Below are positions 43,555 through 55,562 of a stretch of 64,000 nucleotides of DNA, one piece after another (within the stretch, counting starts at the first letter, position 1; every line of letters begins with the position of its first letter). Origin of the DNA: Brachynemurus nebulosus. Lineage: Eukaryota > Arthropoda > Insecta > Neuroptera > Myrmeleontidae. The DNA lies in assembly GCA_035578155.1 (NCBI GenBank), contig JAPWDM010000048.1, positions 1,765,001 to 1,829,000 of the forward strand, given 5' to 3'. Made by a program: the position numbers and the translations under genes. Below the pieces are notes generated by a model, which did no database searches, was not told where the DNA came from, and worked only from the letters and a program-made list of their open reading frames with translations.

Positions 43555-46500
43555 ATGGAGACGGGAATTGTAAAAATTGCGGAAGACCGCGATTTTGAAT
43601 TACTTAAAAAATTAATTGATGAACACGATGACTGGAAATTAGAATATGACAAAAACGATATTAAGGTAATAAATGAATGTCAACAAAAAATTAATTTATT
43701 TGTTTTTAATAATAACAATAATAATAAATTTAAAAATTACCATTTAAAAATAAGCTGCATGTGTCTTTGACAGTTATTTAATTTTTATTTTAAACGACAT
43801 TTGACATTTTTACATAAGTACTATTTAATGTTTTAACCGTTTTACTACCGTTTTAATCCTTATGCTGTCATCTATGAATTACATGCAGAACTAATTTTAA
43901 ATGCAAAAATGCTTTTCAGGTTTGGACAAAAACAACCGATGAAAAATCAAATATAAAAATGGTTAAAATGCATACAGTTTTTCATGATGTATCCGCATCA
44001 GTTTTATACGATGTACTCCATGATCCAGATTATCGCAAAGTTTGGGATACTCATATGCAAGAATCATTTGATATCGGATATTTAAATCCAAACAATGATG
44101 TTGGATACTATGCAAGTTAGTTACTTATCCAAGAATATTTGTTTTGTTTTAAATTTGTAGCTTCCGACAGTAAAACTTTTCCTAAAATATCTCAGAAATA
44201 AGCACATAAATAAAATATTTTAATGTTAGTAATTGGACTTCTGGATGTAGGATAATATTATTTTTTATGGTTTTTGCATCTCTAGCCATTAGTAGAGGCA
44301 TTAGACTCCGTACCCCCTATTATCAATAAGCTATGGAGGGTAGAGTATCAGGAGAAGTATCTCCATATATAAAAAGTGGCCCCAAAGGTGGATGAAATTA
44401 AGATGGCACTAGTGTACTTTAAAAATTCTTAAATTTAAAATTAAGCGTTGAAAATTTTAAAACTGAAACAATAGTTTTTATTGTTTTTAACAGTTTTAAT
44501 TGTTATATTTAATTCAGTTTTTATTGTTTTTATATTTAATTCAATTTTTATTGTTTTTAACAGTTTTTAACAGTTAGTATTTCCCTTTAGCATACTTCAC
44601 TTCACTTATAATCGCTAAGTTCAGATCGAACCCTGACTGCTTATCAGCGCCGTTCTGGGTAATTATTGAACTATTATTTCATCAAATTCAAGGACTACTT
44701 TTTAGATTCAAGTCCCATATGAGATACTTCTCCTTTAAGTCTACCCTCCATACAATAAGCTAAGCTCCAACAAAAGATTAACATAATCTAAGTGTGTCTG
44801 AATTTACAAAAAATTTTCTTTAATAAAAATCAGCTGGATCTATGTCAAAAGCACGGTTAGTTGTAAAGCAAGGTCCGTAATAGATAAGGTTGGACCAAGG
44901 CATGTATACCCCTGGCCCTAGTCTAGTAATGACTCATTGTATGCCTTCAGACAGTGTCGTATTCATTTAAAAAATTTTAGGAAGTAGTTTAGTAATTAAA
45001 ATATAATACTTGAGATACAAATAAAAAAAAATATATATTCGTGTTTTGTTTTTTAATATAATATGTATGTATAAGTATATTAAATAATATTAATCGGTCG
45101 GAATAAGAGTAGTCCTCCTGAATAAAATGAGCGGAACATACAAAATGGAAATCCGCGTTAAAATCTGGATCATTTGCTTTTCCACACTTTTGTAACCAAA
45201 CACTTCTAATCACTGGATTTTTCGGAAACCGATGATATGAAATTTTGGATACACAATTTTTAGTGTTATAAAAAGTATTATTGCAGCCATTAACAGCACA
45301 TTTCATACCAGGCATTCTAAAAATTTGTATAAATATAAATAAAACTTATTTCGACCAATAATTATTGAAGAAGTAAATACTATTTTTTTTTTTTTATTTT
45401 TAAACATTCAATGTTTAAAAAAAAATACACAATTAACACTAAAGTAATACTTTAAAAAAATTGAATTCAACCACGTATAAAGACAAAATCATAAAATTAA
45501 TACTAACTCTAAGAAAAATTAAATAAGTCCTTTCGAAATTAATTTTAATAGAACTTTAACTATAACTATATTAAAATAATAATATAAGAAAATTTAAATT
45601 TCAAAAAAAAAGACTATACTTTTATTGAAATAAATTTTACATATTCAATTTCAACGGAAATCTGTACCGCTACTGTGTAAATAGTAAACTGTATTTATAT
45701 AGGCATACGATGGTATACACGGTATACACTGGAACACAGTAAGAGATACGAAATCATGTATAACTGTGATGACTCATTGTATGCCCAAGCCCTTCCCCCA
45801 CTGACTAAAATGGCACAATGATTTACATAAGCTTGGACCAACCTTCTATCTAGACAAACCTTGGTTGTAAAGGCCTTTACACAACAGAGTGTGACAGCGA
45901 TACTGATAATTGCGATTATAATTAGCTTAGACTAAACTGGTCTATGTACATGCTTATCACACTTATCCTCATCGCTATATCGTTGTCGTACACAATTTGA
46001 TTTTTTCTGGAACAATTCAACGTAAAAATTTGAAATTTAGTACAAAAATAAGGTGTAGTCACTCAGTTAGAGATATGAAGTACAAAAGGTTGAATTTTGA
46101 TTCTAGAGGTTAATTTTAGAGGATAAATCGGGGAATGGGGAAAAATAAGTTTCAAGAATATTGTGTAGGGTTTTCAAAGAAAAGTTTATTGAAGCACGAA
46201 TTCAGCAGTATACACAATGTATTTTCTAAGCATTTTTTAAATATTATTCCAGAAAAACGCATAAAAATTAGATAAAAAAATTAAAAATGAAGTGTGAATT
46301 GGACTAAAATCATCAGGATTGAAAAATTCTAGTGCGATCAAGTATTATAAAAAATTTAATAAAATTACTTATTTCTTTATAACTGTTAAATCGTTAAGTT
46401 GGAATTCCACGTTTTTCAAAATTTTAAGTTGAAATCCTCCTTTAAAATAACTTATATTGAGTGCGTTCGTTGGACTCATCACTTACTTCTAAATGATGTA

Positions 46501-47343
46501 GGCTCACGCGTACACAAATTAAAAACTGCGCGAGAATTGCTGGGAATTAGTAATGTCAATTCCCGCACAGTTTTTAATTAGTGTAAGCATGAGCCTATGT
46601 CAATAAGAAGTAAATGATGAGGCAAACGAATGCATTCAATGATTGTACGTAACATTATTTGCGTAAGTATAATTTACAACCGACTGTTCTTTTTTCTTAA
46701 TTTCATGTTTGCATTTATATAAGAATATGAGGAAAACTATGACAAATTTAATAACTTTTACGGATTATTGCAGTAACATGTCCTTCGCCATTAAAAGATA
46801 GAGACTTTGTTCTGCAAAGATCATGGCTCGATACGGGAAATGAAATGCTAATGTTTAATCATTCTGTAAATCATAAAGATTATCCACCAAAGAAAGGGTA
46901 TATAAGGTAACTTGAAATATTTTACAAGCAAATATCGCAAAGTAATTTTTTAAAAATTTTCATTTCATAGAGCTACTTCGATTTTAACTGGTTTTATCGT
47001 ACGGCCACATAAAGATGGTTGTTTTTTCGGGTACATTTCACAGACGGATCCGCATGGAAAATTACCACCCTGGATTGTAAATAAAGTAACGCAAAATTTC
47101 GGTCCAAAATTAGTAAAAACCATATACAAAGCAGCAAAAGGATATGAAGAATGGAAACAAAATCAAGTTAATCCACAATATAAACCATGGATATATCCTG
47201 AACAGATATCTGCACCTCGAATAACAGTTGCAGATGTAAGTTTTTAAATACTTATTATTTTATGATAAATAAAAATTAATAATTTAATATTGTATTAGTG
47301 TATAGCTTTACCGGAACATAATCAAAACGGAGCCAATAATTGA
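43555..47343 (+). CDS. STARD10: START-domain lipid-transfer protein, STARD10/PCTP group, five coding exons
   Basis: Exons 43555-43665, 43920-44115, 46774-46906, 46971-47235 and 47299-47343 join in phase to 750 bp (249 residues plus TGA). All introns are GT-AG; intron 2 uses GTTAGT. The product is essentially one START domain (about residues 25-240), a hydrophobic pocket that moves phospholipids between membranes. STARD10-type signatures are [86 protein letters not shown] and the closing helix EEWK. It ends soon after the domain, so it lacks the extra acidic tail of the 291-residue mammalian protein. AATAAA overlaps the stop. The ATG at 43555 follows a likely 5'UTR acceptor at 43518. Intron 2 (2.7 kb) holds a hAT MITE, a P-like element and a hairpin. 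Confidence 0.93.
44332..44752. mobile_element. hAT-type MITE with perfect 8-bp duplication, in START intron 2
   Basis: Ends TATGGAGGGTAGA and TCTACCCTCCATA are exact inverted repeats. They are flanked on both sides by CAATAAGC (44324-44331, 44753-44760). Pairing continues inward through GGAGAAGTATCT/AGATACTTCTCC. Length 421 bp, no ORF. A related end (ATGGAGGGTATCC) is seen near 48820. Confidence 0.88.
44869..45863 (-). mobile_element. P-element-like transposon, 995 bp, with THAP ORF, in START intron 2
   Basis: Left end CAAGGTCCGTAATAGATAAG continues GGTTGGACCAAGGCATG. The right end reads inward CAAGGTTTGTCTAGATAGAA then GGTTGGTCCAAGCTTATG. The outer flanks are GTTGTAAAG on both sides (44860-44868, 45864-45872), a perfect direct repeat consistent with the 8-bp class of P elements. 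TGACTCATTGTATGCC occurs near both ends, in direct orientation. The only coding remnant is a THAP DNA-binding domain on the minus strand. P transposases begin with this domain; the GTPase and RNase-H parts are missing, so the copy is non-autonomous. Confidence 0.8.
44989..45315 (-). CDS. THAP zinc-finger domain ORF of the P-like element, truncated
   Basis: The 108-residue ORF starts [17 protein letters not shown]. The C2CH zinc ligands are visible: Cys6 and Cys11 (CAVNGC), then Cys60 and His63 in FVCSAHF, followed by EDY. Conserved Pro31 (YHRFPKNP) and Trp40 (RSVWLQKCG) are in place. The C-terminal AVPxxF box of complete THAP domains is missing; the sequence runs into low-complexity hydrophobic residues and stops. 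THAP domains bind the ends of P elements and many host promoters. It is antisense to the START gene, within its intron. It is either a deleted transposase first exon or a domain whose remainder lies behind a lost intron. Expression is unknown. Confidence 0.8.
   Translation of the reverse strand: MPGMKCAVNGCNNTFYNTKNCVSKISYHRFPKNPVIRSVWLQKCGKANDPDFNADFHFVCSAHFIQEDYSYSDRLILFNILIHTYYIKKQNTNIYFFLFVSQVLYFNY
45873..46456. other. START intron 2 sequence, nothing recognised
   Basis: No gene or repeat structure was found. Confidence 0.4.
46457..46639. mobile_element. Foldback MITE, 183 bp, in START intron 2
   Basis: TTGAGTGCGTTCGTTGGACT is mirrored by GCAAACGAATGCATTCAA. Pairing continues through CATCACTTACTTCT/AGAAGTAAATGATG and AATTAAAAACTGCGCGAGAA/TTCCCGCACAGTTTTTAATT to a tiny loop. 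Confidence 0.85.
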
Positions 47344-47860
47344 ATAAACTCGAATTATTTATTATAAGGAAAACGAACTGATTGATCACCTTATGTATAT
47401 TTCCATTAATTCATCATTTATTTATAAAACATTACTGTGAATCAAGCATTTCAAAAGTGACTAAAATTTTTCAATTTCAATAAGTTTCATTCGTTATTGA
47501 TACTTTGTAACTAAGCCAAATACATGTACATAATCCGCTTCTATTTCATTTATTTTTAAACTTTAGTAAGAAAGGGAAGTTTTAAAAACACTGGTCTATT
47601 GTGTAAAAAAAAATCGTTTTTGATATTATGGCACAGGGGTGTAATTTAATTACACAAAGTAACTAAAATAGGGAATATGCATGTTTTTCATTTATTTCAA
47701 AAATAGTTTAAGCCTATGTCAAAAAATCATAAAAATATATTATTAGTACAATTTGCGCCTTTATTTCAGAATAATAAAAAAATAATTTTTAATTTTACAT
47801 TATCATTACATATTTAAACATCACCATTTGGCGCGTTGACGTCACTTGTAAATATTAAAA
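47344..47860. other. 3' flank of the START gene
   Basis: AT-rich. Several AATAAA-like signals are present, including one overlapping the stop codon and one near 47857. No gene. Confidence 0.4.
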
Positions 47861-48322
47861 TAAAGCGGGTTCTACACGATGCTACGAACGTTCCTTCCAA
47901 CGTTCGATCGAACGTTTGAGGCAATTAAGTTCGATAGTTGGTGCGACGAATGTATCTGCTACACGGTGAATCGAATGTTTGATCCAATACGAATGATGGT
48001 GTGTTGGTACTCAGTGGACGACGCTGTTATCTGTCTGATGTTATCTCTAATGTTATACACTGATGTTGTCTCTCTTCACATGAACGAGTCGTGCAGCTGC
48101 TGAGTCGAACCAACCAACGCAACCAACATTGACCTTCAAACGTTCGAAGCATCCTTTTGACTCGGTGCAAGAATACCGACATCGAGCGGGACATGGCCAA
48201 ATGCGAATGTTTGACGCTCGACATTGGACACTCGTAGGTTCGAACAACGGCCACACGATGCGATGAACCATCGAACGTCCAATGTTGGAAGGTGTTCGTA
48301 GCATCGTGTAGAACCGTCTTTA
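47861..48322. mobile_element. TIR MITE rich in TTCGAACG motifs
   Basis: GGTTCTACACGATGCTACGA (from 47868) and TCGTAGCATCGTGTAGAACC (to 48315) are exact inverted repeats. TAAAG/CTTTA lies just outside. The interior is GC-richer and carries many CGTTCGA and TCGAACG copies in both orientations. Apparent ORFs in it read across these repeats. Confidence 0.85.
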
Positions 48323-49353
48323 CACGATTTCAGTAGCATAGAAATATTACCGCTCGTTCTGTGTTATTCTGTGGCTATTACCATTCAGGCTAGAAGCATT
48401 GTTAAATAATTCGTTCTGTAGATGGCACTGCTTCGGATAATATCAAAAATCTAATCGTTTTTCCCCTGCTTTCCACATCTGTCAATATTTTAATTTGTTT
48501 GACGAATAAAATTTAGCAAGTATATTAAATAGTTAATAAATTAAATAATTACCTATTATTAATTAATTTTCAATTTAATTTTTTAAGACCGTTTCCATTT
48601 ACAAATTTTTTCAAAAAATAAAATCAAATATTTTTTTTAATTTTTTTCAAAGCAACTCCCTTTTTTAAAAATAATGGTCAATATTTAATATTTTCCTAGT
48701 TACCTAAATCAATTTTTAAAATATTTAATATTGATTGTGACAAGTTACTAAATATTTTTAAATATTCAAAAATTAATTTTTTTCTACTTGATATGTTTTC
48801 GTACCAATGACAAAGTTTATGGAGGGTATCCTATTATTTATGGTACCCTACGTTATACCTTTAGTGCATATTTCATTCAGTATATGTATCCGGCATATTT
48901 GGTGTCACAAGTGTAACAACCAATAGGATTGCTGCATTTCTCGAATGTACCGTTTTGGCGGAATTTTTATTTAAGGTAGATAATTTACATTATTTTCGTT
49001 GTGAAAACTAAAATTAATCAAACATAAAGAACTGTCACAAGAATTTGTGACATGTATAGAATATTTTAAAAAATGTTTCACAATTTTCTAAAAAACATAC
49101 ATATTCCCTATTATCTGTCAGATACATACTAGGATACTGTCAGATACATACTAGGGATTTTTTGTTCAAGTTTTTCAGGTATATATTTTTTTAAAATATA
49201 TAAAATCGTCATTTTATAATATTGAAAATTTTGCTGCCGTCTGATACATACATTTATGGACATTCTTTATGCATGAATCATTTTCAGTTCTCATGATTTA
49301 GCCTATATCACAAACCGACTTTCGATTTTACAACCATCGTCAGGTGAAACATA
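48323..49353. other. AT-rich stretch, nothing firmly recognised
   Basis: A possible solitary TIR-like inverted pair near 48818-48850 (TATGGAGGGTATCC / TATGGTACCCTACG) resembles the hAT MITE ends at 44332. CTGTCAGATACATACTAGG is repeated at 49115-49152. Confidence 0.4.
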
Positions 49354-49762
49354 GGGAGCATTTGTAACGCAACGAGCCAAAATGTCTTGCTCTTACTTTT
49401 AAGAACATTACACTTGTTTTGAAGTGCTTTTGCCTTACTTTGGAGATATTTGTATATTCCTGTCTCACTTTCCGTGTTCTTGAGAGAAGGGTGAAGGTAT
49501 ATATACGATGTATACCGAACGCTATTACTGACTATAAACTATGTATGCTAGAATCATCGTATCATAAAGATGTACACGGTATGATCGGCACGATAGCGTT
49601 CGGTATACATCGTATATACCTTCACCTTTCTCTCAAGAACACGGAAAGTGAGACAGGAATATACAAATATCTCCAAAGTAAGGCAAAAGCACTTCAAAAC
49701 AAGTGTAATGTTCTTAAAAGTAAGAGCAAGACACTTTGGCTCGTTGCGTTACGAATGCTCCC
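49354..49762. mobile_element. Foldback MITE family F, copy 3 (409 bp)
   Basis: Ends GGGAGCATTTGTAACGCAAC and GTTGCGTTACGAATGCTCCC, flanked by ATA on both sides. Arms shared with 39894 and 41847 (CAAAATGTCTTGCTCTTACT, TGAGAGAAGGGTGAAGG). The loop holds another inverted pair around ACGATGTATACCGAACGCTA. Confidence 0.88.
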
Positions 49763-50592
49763 ATAGATTTAAAGATTCTCTATTTTGGTAACATATTATT
49801 TAAAGTATAAAATTAGATCAGTACCGCCTTTACACAACTTTTTTACTTACATACTAAATTTACCAAAATGTTTTTGTTTTTGTTTTTTTTTTTTTTTTCT
49901 CTAAAATAATCATTATACGATTGGTCAAAATGATAACTTGAACATAACTAACAATAAGCTGAACTATTTTGTGTTAATAATTTTAAAAAGCTTTCCATTT
50001 CAAAACAAATTGAAAGAAATGTAACCCTTTCCACTCAAGAGATTTTCCTGATAGTATACTCTAAACCATCTCTATACCCCTTGTCATATATGTAATACTT
50101 TATATTGCTAGCTTTGTATCTAGCGTATAAGAGGAATTAGTCGCCATCAGAGAGAGATAGACAATGTATGGAGTGTCCATTTTGCTCTACTGCGCATGTG
50201 TAGTGGGTGGTTCACTTGAAAAGTATTAAACAAAATCATTCATATTTTTAATATTTTATTGTTTGGTTTTTTAACTCACGGATGACAATTTTATTTATCC
50301 AAATAATAAATAAATTAATCTAGGTATTGCTTATTTAATAAATTTGGTAATTTTTGCTCATGCATAATGATAAACTAAATGGCTAAAATGTAAGCACTTT
50401 TGAAATTGTCAGTGCATGCGCAGAATGTAAAAGATTATAATACAAAGAGATAATGATATTATAGTCTCTACCCTCTTGTTTGTGACCAAAAATGGAAAGA
50501 AGTAGCACTAGTAGCAATAAATATTATATGTATTATACTCCCTGTACTTTCCAATAACATTACATAACCTTAAATATAGTATAACGATGCAG
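49763..50592. other. AT-rich stretch, nothing recognised
   Basis: No gene. A poly-T run lies at 49883-49899. Confidence 0.4.
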
Positions 50593-51378
50593 TTAAGACC
50601 ATATATGTAGTATAATGGGTATATGGCCAATCCCTATAAGAGGCAGTGGTTTCGATGAAGTGAGATGGATAGACATCGGGTAGAGGCACTTGAGTTGTTT
50701 TGCGCAGGTACTTCAATTAGTGGCTTCAATAAATAAATTTTGCGCGTATTTTAAACTGATATAAGTTTAAAAAATTTGATGTGCAAAAATTTTTTTTTTA
50801 TTTGATAAAATTTAAAAGTGTAAGAAACTGTATGTCAAACGCTGTAAATAAATATAAAAGTATTTTTTGTATTTGAAAATTATTTTTATTTAATTTATTC
50901 AAAATTTTTTTTATTTTCTTTTTTATCTAAATAAAATTTCTTCATTTTATTAATGTTTACTGTTTATATTTTTGAAAATATACGTATTACCATATTTTTT
51001 ATTTATTTATCAGTTTCTCATTATTTATTTATTTATTTATTTTTATTTATTTATTTATTTATTTATTTATTTTTTTTTTTTTTTGGAGGTCAACTTATTT
51101 AATATTATCATTAAAAAGACATGAATAAAAACTACAAACAACTAAATTACTAAAAATCACACCGAAATAACAATTTATATAAATATCATGGTGCCCACAG
51201 ATTTTTAAATATATTCAACTAATATTTCCAGTTCCGCCAAAATAGTCGCATTTGCGCAAAACGAACCAAGTTTCTCCAAAGAGAGAGCTAGAACTAATAT
51301 TGTTGTGCCGTGATGTTGGGACATGTTTTCATATCCAGATTGGCCATATATTTATTATTATACTACATATATGGTTAA
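50593..51378. mobile_element. TTAA-flanked element, 786 bp (piggyBac-like target)
   Basis: TTAA at 50593 and 51375 flank ends ACCATATATGTAGTATAATG (left) and ATTATTATACTACATATATGG (right), with GGCCAAT/ATTGGCC just inside. It contains a (TTTA)n array. Shared with 23492-23750, also TTAA-flanked. No transposase found. Confidence 0.7.
51006..51083. repeat. (TTTA)n microsatellite with T-run
   Basis: About 15 TTTA/TTTATT units followed by about 14 T. Confidence 0.9.
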
Positions 51379-52354
51379 GACGGTTAAGACGAACAGCGCC
51401 ATCTTATTTTTTAACACCCTGACGGTCATTGGCATCATAAGATATTACGAGAAATATTGCTAAATGACCGTATCACGTTGTACGACGTCAACAATTACAT
51501 ATAAAATGCATTAGCTGTCAAAATAGTGCACCAATTGGGCGTTTTGTCATTATAGGTTATGACCGTCATAGTGTTAATAATCAGTTACACGTTAGCCGTT
51601 AATCTATTTAATCTATATCAAGAATAAAAATTCTAAATTAAAGGGTTTTTATGAAAAAATGAATCAGATTAGATTTTTGCCGGTTTTAGAAACTACTAGT
51701 ATGTAATTAATCTGTTTATTTGGGTTGGTTACAAACTAGAAGTATGTAATTTATTAATATTTAATTAACTAATATCAGTATTATATGTTTTCTGTATCAT
51801 ACCAGTATTTTGCCGCGCTTGAATTAATTATTTTATGTACAAGCAATTATGTATTACACGACTGTAACTTATAACACCACAATTTAATTATTGTCTTATT
51901 AATATTTTTAAACTGAAACATTCCTATATACATAAATCGATTGTTTTAATCGTTTTAATTGAATCGTAGAGTCTAAGTGGGGAAATCTATTATTCATACG
52001 TTCATACATATGTAATAAATATACAGCATACGTGTATAAGTAAGCATGAATACACATTGTACAAGATTTTAATTACAGATTCTTGTTTTTAAGAAAATTT
52101 TTTTTAATCTGTAGCTTTTAAAGTACAGCAAGGATTCTTTTTATAATACACGTGCGAGAAAGAAAGAAACATATTTCTTAATCTTTCCAAAAAAGAAAGA
52201 AATATATTTTTTATTCATTAAACCTTTTAAACAAACCATATGGAAACATTTTTTTGTCTCAAAATGCCAGCCTTTTTACTGCCAGTGATAAGTATAATAG
52301 ATATAAGGTTACAAAAAAAGAAAAAGAAAAAGTCAAAGATTCCACATCAAAAAA
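51379..52354. other. AT-rich stretch with a dispersed repeat
   Basis: ACGTCAACAATTACATAT and the following CATTAGCTGTCAAAATAGTG near 51483-51535 recur near 53338-53390. No gene. Confidence 0.45.
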
Positions 52355-52460
52355 GTGAACCCTAGGAATTTACAAAATATAAATTATACTAAACTATGTT
52401 GATAAAATTGAACATTATTTAGAATTATACCGTATTTCGGAAAATCTGTCACAGATGGCG
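52355..52460. repeat. Dispersed repeat, inverted partner of 12170-12270
   Basis: AAGTGAACCCTAGGAATTTA and TTATACCGTATTTCGGAA match the other copy on the opposite strand. Confidence 0.65.
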
Positions 52461-52845
52461 TCACCTGTACCAGTGAATATACACATATCACAGCATTTTG
52501 AGCGGCCATATTGCAGGACGAGTTAACTCGTCTTAATCATTTAAAGAGTTAAACATGTACTACGAATATATAATTTGTATACAGTATGTTTCATGTATTA
52601 AATATTAAATGCATTTTTAATACGAAATACATTTATTTTTTATAAAAGTATAAGTTTTTAACTGATTATTAAATATTTTACACTAAAATATATTGCAAAC
52701 AATTATCATATACACTTGTATTCTATGCACATCGAAATCGCAAGTCATAGTTATCAACCTGTATATTCTGAATTTGTATTTAAAAACCATAGAACACTAG
52801 AAGCCAACTAACATAAAAAAAGTGTAATTCGCTCGGAGTCATTTG

Positions 52846-53110
52846 ACACCAGTCACAGCTTAAGGCATGTAGTCACTTATTGACCGTCGTCGAGTTCGCA
52901 CTGCATTGTATTAACAATATACCCATTGTTACTTGAACACGTTGAACAGCTCTCTCTGGTAATACGTGTGGTGAGGTAGTATGCGTGAATACACATACTA
53001 CTACAAAAAACCAAACTAATACACTACAAACAGTGTGTATGTACACAAACAGAGTACGTCACAAACTCATTACAAGTGGAACAGACACAAAACCAATCTA
53101 GTTTGTCCCC
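52846..53110. repeat. Dispersed repeat, partner of 5231-5500
   Basis: Same landmark order as the left copy: CACAGCTTAAGGCATGTAGT, AATACGTGTG, ACTACAAACAGTGTGTA, ACGTCAC. Confidence 0.6.
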
Positions 53111-53417
53111 TTGTTAAAAACAGATAGAAACATAATTGCATTTCAATCTGACCAGAGTGTATTATAAAAGGAATCTTTGCTGTATCAGAAGACGGGGCTG
53201 AATAGCACAATTCTAAACTTCACTTCGCATCTTTTTTATGTTTCTCTTATGAGTGCCTATTCACTAATCGGTTCACGGTCATTGATGCTGTAAAACATGA
53301 AGTGAAACCTTATTAGCTCCGACACATAGCGTTGTACCACGTCAACAATTACATATTAAATGTATTAGTTGTCAAAGTAGTGTATCAGTTGGTCATATAA
53401 TCATAATTCTATAAAAA

Positions 53418-53549
53418 GTTTTTCCAAAAAAAGTTTTTGTTATTGGCAAATACTTTGCTAAATATTCCTTCGTTCCCTATATTACTTTTATAAAAATATC
53501 CCCTATTTAAAATTGTACACACATACCAAATGCCATCTTCACATACCTC

Positions 53550-53608
<59 letters not shown>

Positions 53609-53686
53609 TATAAAAGTAATATAGGGAACGAAGGAATATTTAGCAAAGTATTTGCCAATAACAAAAACTTTTTTGGGTTTTTTGAT
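53418..53686. mobile_element. Foldback element with (TA)n in the loop
   Basis: AACAAAAACTTTTTT and TTAGCAAAGTATTTGCCAAT at 53626-53676 are the exact complement of the left arm near 53420-53470. Pairing reaches TATAAAAGTAATATAGGGAA/TTCCCTATATTACTTTTATA. The loop ends in about 50 bp of TA. Confidence 0.85.
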
Positions 53687-54055
53687 GTTTTTTAATGAAA
53701 ATAAGAGTTATATGTATAAAAAAAAAATACATAAAAAATACATACATAAAAAAATGTTGTTTAGACACCCATGTGTATAACATTATAAAATGCCAGATAC
53801 CCATATTTAATTTTTAAAACATGGTTTCTACTCATCTATAATTGGGTTTTTTCCTTCTGTTTTACTCTATTGTCGCTTTTGCACGATAAAACACAACAAT
53901 TAACCATTTTGGTTTCCGATGGAAAACGTTATAGTCAGTTTTAATTTTACGACAACTTTTCAGACATCCCACGTGACGCACACACACAACTAAACAATGA
54001 CAGAAGGAACACCAGTGCTTGGCTTCAGATCATCTAACAAAATGACTAGTCCATA

Positions 54056-54913
<858 letters not shown>

Positions 54914-54957
54914 ATGTGAGTTTTTTGAGTTGCCATTTTCATTACAACCTTGGTAAG

Positions 54958-55562
54958 CAGAGTTGTGCCATGTGATGTAAAAAACCAGTTTTTTACATTT
55001 TTATGTAAAAAATTGTAAAATACGTAAAAAATGTAAAATACTAAAATCATTTGTCAGTGAAATGACAAACAATTTATTTTGACGGTTATTACTTGTTTAT
55101 AAGTTCACGTGAAAAAACGTGTAAACAAAATGTCGACACAAAAATGATTTTCTGCTGGTGGAAGGCCAACTACAAAGCTTAAATTTCCAAATTAACAAAC
55201 TCAGTTCTGACAGATCAAAAAAACTACTACATATTTATCTCTCTTTAAATTATAATAACAATAGAATCACTGATGATAATGATGATTGATAGCTTTAATA
55301 AAATTTAACTGAATAAATAAAAATCATTTTTATATTGATTATTTTCCTGTTTGTCCCCATTTATATTTTTAATTTTCAAATTAATTAATTATTAAGTTTT
55401 ACTTTGCAAATATAGCAAATACTTATCTATTAAATATAAAATTTTTTTTACATTTTTTAGTTTTTTTTTTTTTTTTTTTAATTAAAACAAGATGTGTAAA
55501 TTACAAAGTTTTTTACATAAAAAACTGTAATTTACCCGAAGTAAATTACACGCACAACTCTG
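54958..55562. mobile_element. hAT-type MITE, 605 bp
   Basis: Ends CAGAGTTGTGC and GCACAACTCTG are exact inverted repeats, flanked by TTGGTAAG and TTTGTAAC (8 bp, 6 identical). The interior has repeated TTTTTTACAT and ATGTAAAAAA phrases and no intact ORF. Confidence 0.7.

Noticed and set aside
48027..48339. Three overlapping minus-strand frames and one plus-strand frame in the TTCGAACG-rich region
   Set aside because: All lie inside a MITE with exact inverted ends. Overlap in several frames reflects the GC-richer repeat, not coding.
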